NCBI RefSeq assembly: GCF_026183735.1
Contig: NZ_JAPFRE010000035.1
Coordinates: 36,716 to 100,715 of the forward strand
Direction: 5' to 3'
Length of the DNA: 64,000 nt
Source: Alteromonas sp. ASW11-130
Lineage (GTDB): Bacteria > Pseudomonadota > Gammaproteobacteria > Enterobacterales > Alteromonadaceae
A model generated the notes under the pieces. That model was not told the origin of the DNA and searched no databases. It saw nothing but the letters and a program-made list of their open reading frames with translations. Below, one piece after another: positions 39,486 to 47,942 of the stretch. A program made the position numbers and the translations under genes. Positions within the stretch are counted from its first letter, which is position 1. The number at the start of each line of letters is the position of its first letter.

Positions 39486-40894
39486 TTCTCCTCTACCTTC
39501 AGCGCATTTTCAAGCATTAGGTTTAAATCGCTAGCGCTATCGATTCTGTGTACACGCGTCAAAATACCTACCGATAATTCTTTTGCCAGGCTTGCTTCAA
39601 ACAAATCTTGAATAGCGTTTTTCAGGCGGTTTAGCGCCAGATTCGCATTTTCTTCCGAAGTTTCTGTCATCAAAATAACAAATACGCTTTCGTTTAACGC
39701 GGAAATAACATCCGACTCCCTGAACACTGACTTGAATACAGCGCTAATTTCTTTAAATAGTTGCTCTGTACGCTTGCCTAAACGGTGGAAGAGACTATCT
39801 AAATTTTCAAAGTAAATGGTAGCCACACAACTCGTAGATTTTTTGTAACGGGAGATACGTGCCTTTTCAATATGAATGAAACTTTTAAATTCCCGGTTAC
39901 TAAACAGTTGCAGATCAGTTTGTAAAATAGACGTAAATAATGCGTCCAGCCCATAAAGCGCTGCGTTGAGTCCTATTGCGCTAAGCTGATAAACATAAAT
40001 ATCTTCTACGGAGACATCGTCAATATTGGATACACTTTCACAGGAATAACACTGAACCTTCAATAACGGATCCTGAAATTGCAGCGTACACTGTTTGCAT
40101 TGGTAAACAATTGAGGGTTTGTCATAGTCTACACCGATGTGCTTCAACCGCTCGTCGCACTTTGGACAAACTAACTGATTATGACGCTCGAAGTGGGAAA
40201 GGTTATCGACGTGACCACATTTAAAATGATGTACCAACTCTTCTTTTGTTAAGTTTTCCGCAGCGCAGTCTGGACAGGTTTCAATAAAATTCAGAAACGC
40301 ACTTTCACAGATCGGGCAAAAATGGGCACGTTTAAAAAAATCTCGTCCTAAAAATTGCTGTCGATGCAGAAAGTCCAAACTGGTTATAGGGCTATCGTCA
40401 CTGCGTTCAAACATTGGTTCAATTGCCGGATAGACAAACCCTCTATTATTTGAAGGCGTTAATATGGGCTCCAACCCTTTGTTTCTGCTAGCCATTAGAC
40501 GCAGTATTTTAAATGGAATGCTGCTGTCCGAAGAGTTATTATCTAAATTGGGTATTCTATCCAACCACTGACCGACACGTTCAAAAAGTGCACTTTTGGT
40601 GCTCGAAGCACTATTCAATTGTGTAACAGATACACATTCATCAAACTGTTTTTGTAATAAGGTTGGCGGCTTTTCCCCTTCATATATGAGTGCTAATGGC
40701 ATTAGGTAGATACGGGGGTGGGGATGCTGGCGGATACGTTGCACCCAATGATGCACTTTACCTTTATCGCCCTGCGTGTAGTGCACCACGGCACCTTTCG
40801 TTGTTCCGGTATCGTCTAGTAAACTCTCGATGGTGGAGGTAGCAATGTTAGGCAGTACAAACGATGACTCAGTAGTTATGCCGTAAATCTTCAT
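39482..40894 (-). CDS. TackOD1-type zinc-ribbon protein with degenerate GGDEF domain
   Basis: A 470-residue cytoplasmic protein. Residues 1-130 are an unassigned, receiver-like segment. About 180-300 is a multi-zinc-ribbon region with CxxC pairs at 193/196, 207/210, 243/246, 266/269 and 282/285, plus Cys226 in HHFKCGH and the stretch HIGVDYDKPS. I recognise this as the TackOD1 output domain. About 320-470 is a GGDEF fold in which the catalytic GG(D/E)EF is replaced by NESVF (401-405), so it should not make cyclic di-GMP. RESD (392-395) sits exactly where the inhibitory RxxD site lies. PelD controls Pel synthesis in this same way, through a dead GGDEF with a live I-site. Its role as the c-di-GMP switch of the operon is inference. 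Confidence 0.8.
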   Translation of the reverse strand: MKIYGITTESSFVLPNIATSTIESLLDDTGTTKGAVVHYTQGDKGKVHHWVQRIRQHPHPRIYLMPLALIYEGEKPPTLLQKQFDECVSVTQLNSASSTKSALFERVGQWLDRIPNLDNNSSDSSIPFKILRLMASRNKGLEPILTPSNNRGFVYPAIEPMFERSDDSPITSLDFLHRQQFLGRDFFKRAHFCPICESAFLNFIETCPDCAAENLTKEELVHHFKCGHVDNLSHFERHNQLVCPKCDERLKHIGVDYDKPSIVYQCKQCTLQFQDPLLKVQCYSCESVSNIDDVSVEDIYVYQLSAIGLNAALYGLDALFTSILQTDLQLFSNREFKSFIHIEKARISRYKKSTSCVATIYFENLDSLFHRLGKRTEQLFKEISAVFKSVFRESDVISALNESVFVILMTETSEENANLALNRLKNAIQDLFEASLAKELSVGILTRVHRIDSASDLNLMLENALKVEEK

Positions 40895-40895
40895 T

Positions 40896-41894
40896 TCACT
40901 GCACTCCTTCTACTAAAACCTGAAATTTATCAAATCGTGCCCACCTTTGAGCTTCTGCATCGGTGGTAGGGGTAAGGATCACTTTTAGCTGTGGTAATAC
41001 AGGGCGATAATCATCATATTCTAATTTATCAAGACCGCTGGCTGAGGATGTGATCTTGGCGACTCTACCGCTAGAATTGCTATCGTCCGGCAATACAATC
41101 GTCAGGGTGTCGCCAATTTTAAGTTCGTCAAACTCGCTCACCTCTAAATAGGCAGTAAGGGTTAACTGAGGGTTTTGTGGGGTAAGGGTGAGCAAGGTTT
41201 CTCCTGCTTTAACCGCATCGCCCTGCATCACAGCCACCGTGGAAACCGTTCCCGTTTGTGCAGCAACAATAGAACGGGGTCTACAGCGTGCAGGCTGAAT
41301 AAGACGAGTCGACTCAGTTAATTCCTGATACCGTTTTTCCAATAAATTAATTTTAGCTCGCTGCATTTTAATTTCTGCTTCTTGCTTCGCTAACGTCACG
41401 CGGAGTTTGTCACTATCGTTGTTTAACGGCGCGTTAACTTCCAATGCGCGTTTAAGTTTTCTATCTTGGGCCCGTAAGCGATCAAACTCGCGTTGGTCGA
41501 TTTGATGTTCATCAATTAGAAGCTGTAAAGCCAATCTGGCTTCTTGTATACGATAATGTAGCAAACGTTCGTCTTTTGTATTGTCTTCTGGTTCGCAGGT
41601 TTCTTCGGGCGAAACAATGCCGACGATATCTCCCCGGGTTATGAGCTGGCTTTGGTGCGTTTCAAACATTGTCAGCAAACCCGAGTAAGGAGACTTTATT
41701 ACGAGTGACTGGGATTCAATAACACCGGTAGTTTGGATGGTGAACGCCTGCTTTAAGATGAAATACAGCACGTAAAGGCAAATACCGATTAAGAAAATAA
41801 TATAAAGCCATTGCGTGATAATTGGCGTTTTCTTTCTCGGGGGGGGGGAATGCGGTGCCGTTCGCAACATGCTTTTTTTATTGTGAAGTTTCAT
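40896..41894 (-). CDS. HlyD/membrane-fusion-type periplasmic adaptor
   Basis: A 332-residue protein with one N-terminal membrane helix (about residues 25-45). Biotinyl-lipoyl halves flank a long alpha-helical hairpin (about 95-190, rich in Gln, Arg, Lys and Glu). The second lipoyl half reads TGTVSTVAVMQGDAVKAGE, then comes a beta-barrel segment. These adaptors join an inner-membrane pump or synthase to an outer-membrane channel; Alg44 has such a part in alginate export. The ATG at 41894 overlaps the TGA of the preceding gene (ATGA) with a GGGAG site just before, so I prefer it to the upstream start at 41909. Confidence 0.87.
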   Translation of the reverse strand: MKLHNKKSMLRTAPHSPPPRKKTPIITQWLYIIFLIGICLYVLYFILKQAFTIQTTGVIESQSLVIKSPYSGLLTMFETHQSQLITRGDIVGIVSPEETCEPEDNTKDERLLHYRIQEARLALQLLIDEHQIDQREFDRLRAQDRKLKRALEVNAPLNNDSDKLRVTLAKQEAEIKMQRAKINLLEKRYQELTESTRLIQPARCRPRSIVAAQTGTVSTVAVMQGDAVKAGETLLTLTPQNPQLTLTAYLEVSEFDELKIGDTLTIVLPDDSNSSGRVAKITSSASGLDKLEYDDYRPVLPQLKVILTPTTDAEAQRWARFDKFQVLVEGVQ

Positions 41895-43885
41895 GGCAAT
41901 TGCTCCCAATTAATGACCTCTTCAGCATCATGAACAGCGAATTCGTGTATGCCATCCTCTGCAAGTGTTCGTATCATTCTTTCCATTTCATATTCATTGG
42001 CAAAGTCTTTTGTTCTTAGAGCAGCTATAAATTTGTCTTTTCCTATTAAAGGAATAAGCTTGTTTGCTCTGCGTTTAACCACTTCTGCGACAGGAGTTTC
42101 ATATAGCATCACGTACATTCGCTCAGCTAACGGTTTAAGTTGACGATATGTTTTTTCGTCCCAATGGAAAGGGACAGAGAGGGATAAATACAGATCGGGG
42201 TACCTCTCTTTGATCGCACCTATCAGTTCTACATAATCCTGCTGGTATCTTTCCCTATTTTGCTTATAGTCAGCCAACACCTGAGGTTCGATATCTAGGT
42301 GAATCGCATTCGAGTAAGTTTTTACTTTTGCGATTTGCGCTAAGGCTTGATCCCGCTTATCTCTTCTAATCCAGGTGTTGGTGCTTAGCATCAATTCAAA
42401 TGGTCGGTTTTTTCGGCTCAGTTCAGTAATAAAATCTTTCAGCTTGGGTAAATTTGTTTTTTCTGAAAAAGAAATGACAGGGCGGTGAATCCTTTTGGTA
42501 CGCAGTAACAGGTGTAATTGCGTATTGCTCAATTGATTAAATGTTGAAGACCAAAAATACATTGAGCGTTGGTTTGGACGGTGCCTCTCTGCCAACGCTA
42601 CGGTGGGTGAAGGCGCAAGCATTTCGGTAGCGAATGGCACCTGGCTAACCAGGAATATATTATTTATTCGCGCATACAGTTCACGTTTGGCTTCAAGTAA
42701 TTCAATCGCAGCTTCGGCGTAGTTTTTCAGGCGAGCGGCAACGGCTGAGGGGCGTAGTGATTCATCCAAAGTACGTTTAACTAACGTTCTGCGAATGCGT
42801 TCATTAGCACGCTTATAACGGTACTTTTGGGTTATAACGCGCTGTAATTGTTCCTGAAAACTTGCGTAAGCGTTTTTCGTGCGCTGGCTACGTTCCCAGT
42901 TATCCACTTGAGCATCTTTTTCAAACTGCCGAATTTTAATGGAGGAATCAACTTTGTGTTTAAAGTTAATTGGCACAGAGAAGCGCAATCCCGCTACCAG
43001 ATCGTCTCTATCAGAGGATAAAACATTAAGCTCTTTGCGCAGGAACAAGCGTAGGCGTGCACCATCGTCATAGGGGTTAGTATTCGCATATTCTTGTCTA
43101 CGCAGTTTTTCGGCTGCGTGGAGGCTGGTATTATTGAGAGACGCTTTTAACACAGCATCAATATCTACATCTATCAGGGGAGGGTTGATAACGTTCGCGT
43201 GGCCCTCAGCATTATTTTCCAACTCTCGCACCTGATAACGTAACTGAATCACTGATTCTTCAGATAGGAGTAGATCGTCAAAATAGCTGTCACCCATGAA
43301 ATACGCTTCTTCTTCTACACGGTACACTTTTTCCATTAAGGAAAGTAAAGTTCGCTTTAGATGAAGTAACGTGTTATCAAATTGAGCGTTTATCTGGTAC
43401 TCGCGGCAACGGTACTCAAGAGATTGTCGGCGAATCTCATGGAGGACTTTCTCAAGTAGCGCTTTTCGCTGGAAGTCGTTGCTACGATACTGAAACTCTT
43501 TATAGCCGTTATCCAAAATATCCCAGGACAGTTCGACGTAAGTGCTGCCTTGTTCGTCGATATCACTTGATTCAATATCACCACTGGTTAAGCCGCCCCT
43601 TAGTTCAATGCCATAGTTATGTTTCCAATACTCAGCTTGTTGTTCAAGGTAAGGGCTGATGCTGTGCGGCAATATATCTTCTGCGCAAGCTTTATTCAGA
43701 AGCTGGACAGCATCTGCGAGAAACTGGGGAGTTTCCATCACAGTCGACGTTTGAGCATAAGTTTGCTCAAACACTTGCCAGAACTGCTGATGATTCATAG
43801 AGACGGACTGAGCGAAGGCGGGGTGGATAATGATGAGGGTTATCCAAACCACAGAAGTTTTAATCAATTTTAACCAATAGCGCAT
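41891..43885 (-). CDS. TolC-like outer-membrane channel fused to glycoside-hydrolase-like domain
   Basis: A 664-residue exported protein with a signal peptide ending AFAQ. About residues 30-430 read as an outer-membrane efflux protein: long amphipathic helices, GLRFSVPINF, and near the end AIELLEAKRELYARINN. The last 230 residues are different. They look like a TIM-barrel glycoside hydrolase, with AIHLDIEPQ (Asp531, Glu533) at the place of an acidic catalytic pair and LYLSLSVPFHWDEK after it. I know no common family with this fusion. It is the first gene of the operon, and the HlyD-type adaptor overlaps its stop. The hydrolase part could trim the exported polymer, as PelA or PgaB do (inference). 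Confidence 0.75.
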   Translation of the reverse strand: MRYWLKLIKTSVVWITLIIIHPAFAQSVSMNHQQFWQVFEQTYAQTSTVMETPQFLADAVQLLNKACAEDILPHSISPYLEQQAEYWKHNYGIELRGGLTSGDIESSDIDEQGSTYVELSWDILDNGYKEFQYRSNDFQRKALLEKVLHEIRRQSLEYRCREYQINAQFDNTLLHLKRTLLSLMEKVYRVEEEAYFMGDSYFDDLLLSEESVIQLRYQVRELENNAEGHANVINPPLIDVDIDAVLKASLNNTSLHAAEKLRRQEYANTNPYDDGARLRLFLRKELNVLSSDRDDLVAGLRFSVPINFKHKVDSSIKIRQFEKDAQVDNWERSQRTKNAYASFQEQLQRVITQKYRYKRANERIRRTLVKRTLDESLRPSAVAARLKNYAEAAIELLEAKRELYARINNIFLVSQVPFATEMLAPSPTVALAERHRPNQRSMYFWSSTFNQLSNTQLHLLLRTKRIHRPVISFSEKTNLPKLKDFITELSRKNRPFELMLSTNTWIRRDKRDQALAQIAKVKTYSNAIHLDIEPQVLADYKQNRERYQQDYVELIGAIKERYPDLYLSLSVPFHWDEKTYRQLKPLAERMYVMLYETPVAEVVKRRANKLIPLIGKDKFIAALRTKDFANEYEMERMIRTLAEDGIHEFAVHDAEEVINWEQLP

Positions 43886-44078
43886 AGTTTATTGTACTTG
43901 TTTTTATTCAAACAGAGACATACCGCTAGGTTTGTAATTTTACCTTGCCCTGCAAATGACGGATTTTAACCACTTGTAAAGACATCGTGCAAGCGAGTAT
44001 TGTGTAATAAATAAAGATAAATTGCGTTCACGCTCATCCTTGATTAAAATACGCGCAAAACCTAGGTGGAGATGTTCT

Positions 44079-44870
44079 TTGAAAAAGTTGTTTGTAGCCG
44101 TATTCGCAATGTGTATTCCTTATGTAAGCTCCGCAGCAGTAATACCGGTTGACACTAAAGCCTGGAGCTATGAGTTATCCCCTTCCTCAGATCGTATTAG
44201 CTCTACCGATGGATGGAAACGTTTATTGAACAATACTCCGACTAAATTAAGTAACTCATCTGGCTCATTGGTCAGTGATTTTTCTTTAGGCGGTGATTTT
44301 ATATTTAGTGGTAATTTTACGCCTACTTATGCAAACAATAGTACGTGTGCAACACCATCAGAAGGGTCATGTAACGACGATGATATCTTAGGTATCGTGT
44401 TTGGTTGGCAAGATGCAGAAAACCACTATCGACTCGGATGGAATCAAGGCGGTATAAGTGATATCACCGGCAGGTCGGGTTTATTTTTAGTAAAAGAAGA
44501 AGATGGTGTGAGTAACACCGTGATGAATTGGGAAGACCTTTTCTGGGTAGATGAAGCATTGTATTCATTCTCGCTTACCAGAGAAGGTGACAGTTTTGCG
44601 ATGAGTTTGACTGGTACTACACAAAGTGTCCCTGGCGATCAGTCAGCACAAACACCATCAAGCCAAAACCCGGAAGTGACCCATTCTGAAATTAGGTTTA
44701 ATTTTGACGATTTACTGTTCGCGGGGGGTAAAGTCGGTATCTACACCGAGAGCCAGACCGGTGTATTTTCAGCTTTGAATGTTATAACACCAGCACAGGT
44801 ATTCGCTCCGGCGACGGCGCTGTTACTGTTGACTTCCCTAGTTCGTTTTAAAAGACGAAAGCAAATTTAA
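44079..44870 (+). CDS. exported protein with PEP-CTERM-like sorting signal
   Basis: A 263-residue protein. The frame is open from 44022, but the TTG at 44079 has a GGTGGA site and gives a normal signal peptide (KKLFVAVFAMC...SSA), so I chose it. The middle resembles a lectin-like beta-sandwich of the thrombospondin C-terminal type (LGIVFGWQDAENHYRLGWNQGG). The C-terminus has APAT, a hydrophobic helix and RFKRRK, a variant of the PEP-CTERM signal in which the usual E is replaced by A. It starts 193 bp from the divergent polysaccharide operon and may be a matrix protein for that polymer (inference). Confidence 0.72.
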   Translation: MKKLFVAVFAMCIPYVSSAAVIPVDTKAWSYELSPSSDRISSTDGWKRLLNNTPTKLSNSSGSLVSDFSLGGDFIFSGNFTPTYANNSTCATPSEGSCNDDDILGIVFGWQDAENHYRLGWNQGGISDITGRSGLFLVKEEDGVSNTVMNWEDLFWVDEALYSFSLTREGDSFAMSLTGTTQSVPGDQSAQTPSSQNPEVTHSEIRFNFDDLLFAGGKVGIYTESQTGVFSALNVITPAQVFAPATALLLLTSLVRFKRRKQI

Positions 44871-44876
44871 GTGTTT

Positions 44877-44904
44877 AAAAAAACCGCCGAAAGGCGGTTT
44901 TTTT
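44877..44904 (+). terminator. Rho-independent terminator
   Basis: CCGCC (44884-44888) pairs with GGCGG (44893-44897) around a GAAA tetraloop, flanked by seven A and eight T. It lies 7 bp after the PEP-CTERM-like gene. Confidence 0.92.
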
Positions 44905-45026
44905 TATCTCAAGGAAAGCAGGCGCAACGACGAAAAATTAGGCATAAAAGAGTTTTGAAATGAGTGAAAGTTTGATATGTTTCCTTTGCATACAAGGTGC
45001 GTGCCGTACATTATGGAAGATAAAAT

Positions 45027-46571
45027 ATGAAAACAAATTATACTCTTACAGCAATCGCTGTTTCCCTCCTTCTAGCTGCTTGTGGTGGCAGTGATAAAGA
45101 AGAAGATGTATTTCAAAAACCAGTCGAAGACATCTCAGATCAAAATACCTCAGAGGATAACTCAAGTGAAGAAGATTCGAGTGATGAGGATTCAAGTGAT
45201 GGAGATTCAGGTGGCGAGGTTCCGCCCCCTACCTACACTGTTGGAGGAAAAGTTATCGACGGTTACGTTTCAGGGGCCACCGTGTGGATTGACTTCAACA
45301 ATAATGGTGTTAAGGATGACATCGAGCCTAGTGCGGTCTCTGGCGATGCCGGAGACTACTCGTTAGAACTTACAGAAACAGAGCGTCAGTGCTCTCAATT
45401 TTCCACTTGGTACGTAGATGTCCCCGTTGGTGCTATTGATGAAGACTTAGGTGAAGTGACAGAAGCTTATCAAATGGTGCGCCCCCCTGTTTTAGAAGCA
45501 ATTACAGATGAAACATTACTGCACATTTCACCCTTAACCACTGCACTTTGGCAGGAAATTAAGGAAGAACTAGGTACAAATGATATCAGCGATTGTTCCG
45601 CGTTAATTGACAATCAAGCGAAGCGCGAAGAAGTTGCGCAACTGATAGACGCTACGATTTATAACACCGTTAACTTCTATAATATTAGCGAAGACGAGAT
45701 TTTCGAAGACTTTATTGCTGAAGGTAACGAAGACTCGAAAAGCCTGGCGCAAGAGATTGTAAAAGGACTTCAAAAAAGCTTAACGTACGTAGCGGAAGTG
45801 AAAAAGCAATTTCCATCTGCCGATGAAATAAGAGTAGTGCACTACAACGGCACTTATTCGTATTATACAGATGATGAGAAAGATCATTGGTTTAGAAAAG
45901 TCGCCGTATTCGAAGGAGACAATTTCTATTCTCGTCACGATATGATGACAGCGTCATTAGAAGACGTGATAAAGCCAATTTACCATCGTGACGCAATCTC
46001 TTCAAAATGGGGAAGCGGTGACTATACGTTAACCAATGACATCATTTATAGAGGCAGTGAAGGGTACGAATGTTCATTTAACGAAAAAGTCAGCGTGGTC
46101 GAATCAGAAACGACCTACAAACTTACAAATTATGGTTCGAACAGCAGTTTCGTAGAGTCGATAGAAGAATGCCCTGAATCGGAATTTATTGACTTAACAC
46201 CGGATAGGCGTTTTTCAATTAGTTATGAGCAAGAAGGGAAAAGCTATTTAGCCGAGTTTGATCAACCTGACGCTGAGGGTACTGCCCTCGTATTGCCAGA
46301 ATGGGTAAATCTGGCGGGGCGTAGCGAGGAGTTAAGCGTTTCTGACTTGGTTGCTGAACTTGAAAATTCAGGCTATGAGTTTGATGAAGAAACGTTAATA
46401 GACGCCAGTTCGTGGTATAAAAGAAAGAGCTGGTTCGTTGATACTACTTATTATCAAATCGATTACAATCACTTGGGGAAATGGACTAAATACACGCGTT
46501 TTGAGGACGGCACCCATACTGATGAATGTTCTTACGATGAAGGAAGATCGTGGGAGCTGTGTGAAGAGTAA
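45027..46571 (+). CDS. hypothetical surface lipoprotein with acidic linker
   Basis: A 514-residue lipoprotein. The signal peptide ends in an LAAC lipobox. A very acidic Ser/Asp/Glu linker (about residues 24-65) follows. Then comes a small domain with GYVSGATVWIDFNNNGVKDDIEPSA, which reads like a calcium-binding or carboxypeptidase-regulatory-like module on surface proteins. The remaining 350 residues are not recognised. Cysteines are few and spaced as if in pairs. A surface role is suggested only by the lipid anchor and the linker. Confidence 0.85.
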   Translation: MKTNYTLTAIAVSLLLAACGGSDKEEDVFQKPVEDISDQNTSEDNSSEEDSSDEDSSDGDSGGEVPPPTYTVGGKVIDGYVSGATVWIDFNNNGVKDDIEPSAVSGDAGDYSLELTETERQCSQFSTWYVDVPVGAIDEDLGEVTEAYQMVRPPVLEAITDETLLHISPLTTALWQEIKEELGTNDISDCSALIDNQAKREEVAQLIDATIYNTVNFYNISEDEIFEDFIAEGNEDSKSLAQEIVKGLQKSLTYVAEVKKQFPSADEIRVVHYNGTYSYYTDDEKDHWFRKVAVFEGDNFYSRHDMMTASLEDVIKPIYHRDAISSKWGSGDYTLTNDIIYRGSEGYECSFNEKVSVVESETTYKLTNYGSNSSFVESIEECPESEFIDLTPDRRFSISYEQEGKSYLAEFDQPDAEGTALVLPEWVNLAGRSEELSVSDLVAELENSGYEFDEETLIDASSWYKRKSWFVDTTYYQIDYNHLGKWTKYTRFEDGTHTDECSYDEGRSWELCEE

Positions 46572-46594
46572 TTAGCCACCTTTGTTAATTAAAT

Positions 46595-46630
46595 AAGCCG
46601 GCGTTGTGGGGTCACTTCATTAGCCGGCTT
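46595..46630 (+). terminator. probable terminator after the lipoprotein gene
   Basis: AAGCCGGC (46595-46602) pairs with GCCGGCTT (46623-46630) around a 20-base loop, followed by CTTTAATT. The long loop makes it weaker than the others. Confidence 0.5.
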
Positions 46631-46659
46631 CTTTAATTGGCGTTTTAATTTTTAATTTT

Positions 46660-46680
46660 CACTTATCACTTATCACTTAA
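46660..46680. repeat. period-7 tandem repeat (CACTTAT x3)
   Basis: Three units, the last CACTTAA. On the minus strand the unit is AAGTGAT and its first TGA is the stop codon of the DUF1704 gene, so the array overlaps the gene end. It belongs to the AAGTRAN family. Confidence 0.85.
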
Positions 46681-47794
46681 TCGCGTGGGCGATAAATTTA
46701 TCCACTTCACTAAGCTGAGCAGGATTCTTAATCGCGGGACTAATAAATTTAGGCGCATGCAAATAACCCTCTTTTATCATCTCAGAAATTAAATCTAACT
46801 GCTCGTAAGAAGCCTTACCGCAAAGTAAGTGATGGAAGTCATCGCGCTGTTCGTAACCATTCAGCATTTGCCTGAAACCTTGCAGATACAAGTAATCTTT
46901 GGTGAAGCCTCCGCCACGGTAGACCCGTGCTGTAATTGTAAAGGCTAGCTCATCTGGCGCATGATACTGTTCTTTAAGTAGCAAAAAGGTATCATTAAAA
47001 TGCTTGTCTTTTATCAATGACGCTACTGCTAATACGCGCATTGCCAGCACCTTAAGACGAGAAAGGGTTAAATTACCTGATAGATATTCACACAATATAG
47101 CCAACCCTTCCTGAGTGGTAGTATTTACCGGCGAGCCAAGTGTCATAATTTTCAACGGTTGATGTCTGGCGTTCAAAGTAGTCGCGAGGTGCACGCCTAA
47201 TTCATGATGAGCCAGTGCTTTAAGCTCCGTTTCGTTGATGCGCGCGCTTTGATTTACTTTAACTTTTAGATCCGACACCATAGCGTTAGCTATCATTGTA
47301 TTGTCTAACACTATTTCGTAGTCGTAGCCGGCTTCATCTGCAAACCCAGATAACCAATTACTTATCTCATTCGAATCGTATACATGCTCTTCAGAATCCG
47401 CTTCATCGGGCAGATGCAAAATAAAATGAGCGTTGCGAATATCTTTCGCCGTAGGCTCGCCGTAATAGCGCATTGAGTCATAGAGAAAGTCAGGTGTACC
47501 TACCGCCAGAAATTGGTCCAGTTTGTCTGCGTATGAATGTATCACTTGCTGGTAAAGTTGAATCAAAATTGGATTTGTTAATGATTCAAGAGGGAGGTTG
47601 TAAAGTGCACGTTTACGCGAAAACACATCAACTTGTGTTGCTGAATAGGTAAACTTTGGAGTGTAGCGATACGTAGAATCAAAAAACGCAGATTTTTCTT
47701 GGCGGTAATTTTGCGGGGCCACTGCCTGCAATATATTGATGCCTTTCACTTCGTTGTAAAGCGCTGCGTCAAGCGTGAAAACGTGCTTATCCAT
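46673..47794 (-). CDS. DUF1704 / MATCAP-like zinc metallopeptidase homologue (QEGLA family)
   Basis: A 373-residue protein with the DUF1704 signature. A metal-binding HELGVH (H197, E198, H202 in this numbering) is followed some 25 residues later by QEGLA. In eukaryotes this family includes the MATCAP tyrosine carboxypeptidases that act on tubulin; the bacterial members are often called flavohemoglobin-modulating QEGLA proteins, with no sure substrate. The HExxxH spacing is kept, so an active enzyme is possible. A TTG start at 47824 is also in frame, but the ATG at 47794 seems more likely. Its stop codon lies in a heptamer array. Confidence 0.82.
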   Translation of the reverse strand: MDKHVFTLDAALYNEVKGINILQAVAPQNYRQEKSAFFDSTYRYTPKFTYSATQVDVFSRKRALYNLPLESLTNPILIQLYQQVIHSYADKLDQFLAVGTPDFLYDSMRYYGEPTAKDIRNAHFILHLPDEADSEEHVYDSNEISNWLSGFADEAGYDYEIVLDNTMIANAMVSDLKVKVNQSARINETELKALAHHELGVHLATTLNARHQPLKIMTLGSPVNTTTQEGLAILCEYLSGNLTLSRLKVLAMRVLAVASLIKDKHFNDTFLLLKEQYHAPDELAFTITARVYRGGGFTKDYLYLQGFRQMLNGYEQRDDFHHLLCGKASYEQLDLISEMIKEGYLHAPKFISPAIKNPAQLSEVDKFIAHAIK

Positions 47795-47901
47795 GTATCT
47801 ACTTAAATAGGATTTGAAATGCAACAGTAACTATCAAATGATCAGTAGACATTAGCAATAAATATTTCAATTTAGCTTTAAAAATACTTATCTGAAAATA
47901 A

Positions 47902-47926
47902 AAAAACCGCCATATAGGCGGTTTTT
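47902..47926 (-). terminator. Rho-independent terminator of exbD-like gene
   Basis: CCGCC (47907-47911) pairs with GGCGG (47917-47921) around ATATA, flanked by A- and T-runs. It lies 16 bp beyond the minus-strand stop. Confidence 0.9.
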
Positions 47927-47942
47927 CGAAGATAAAGAGGAG

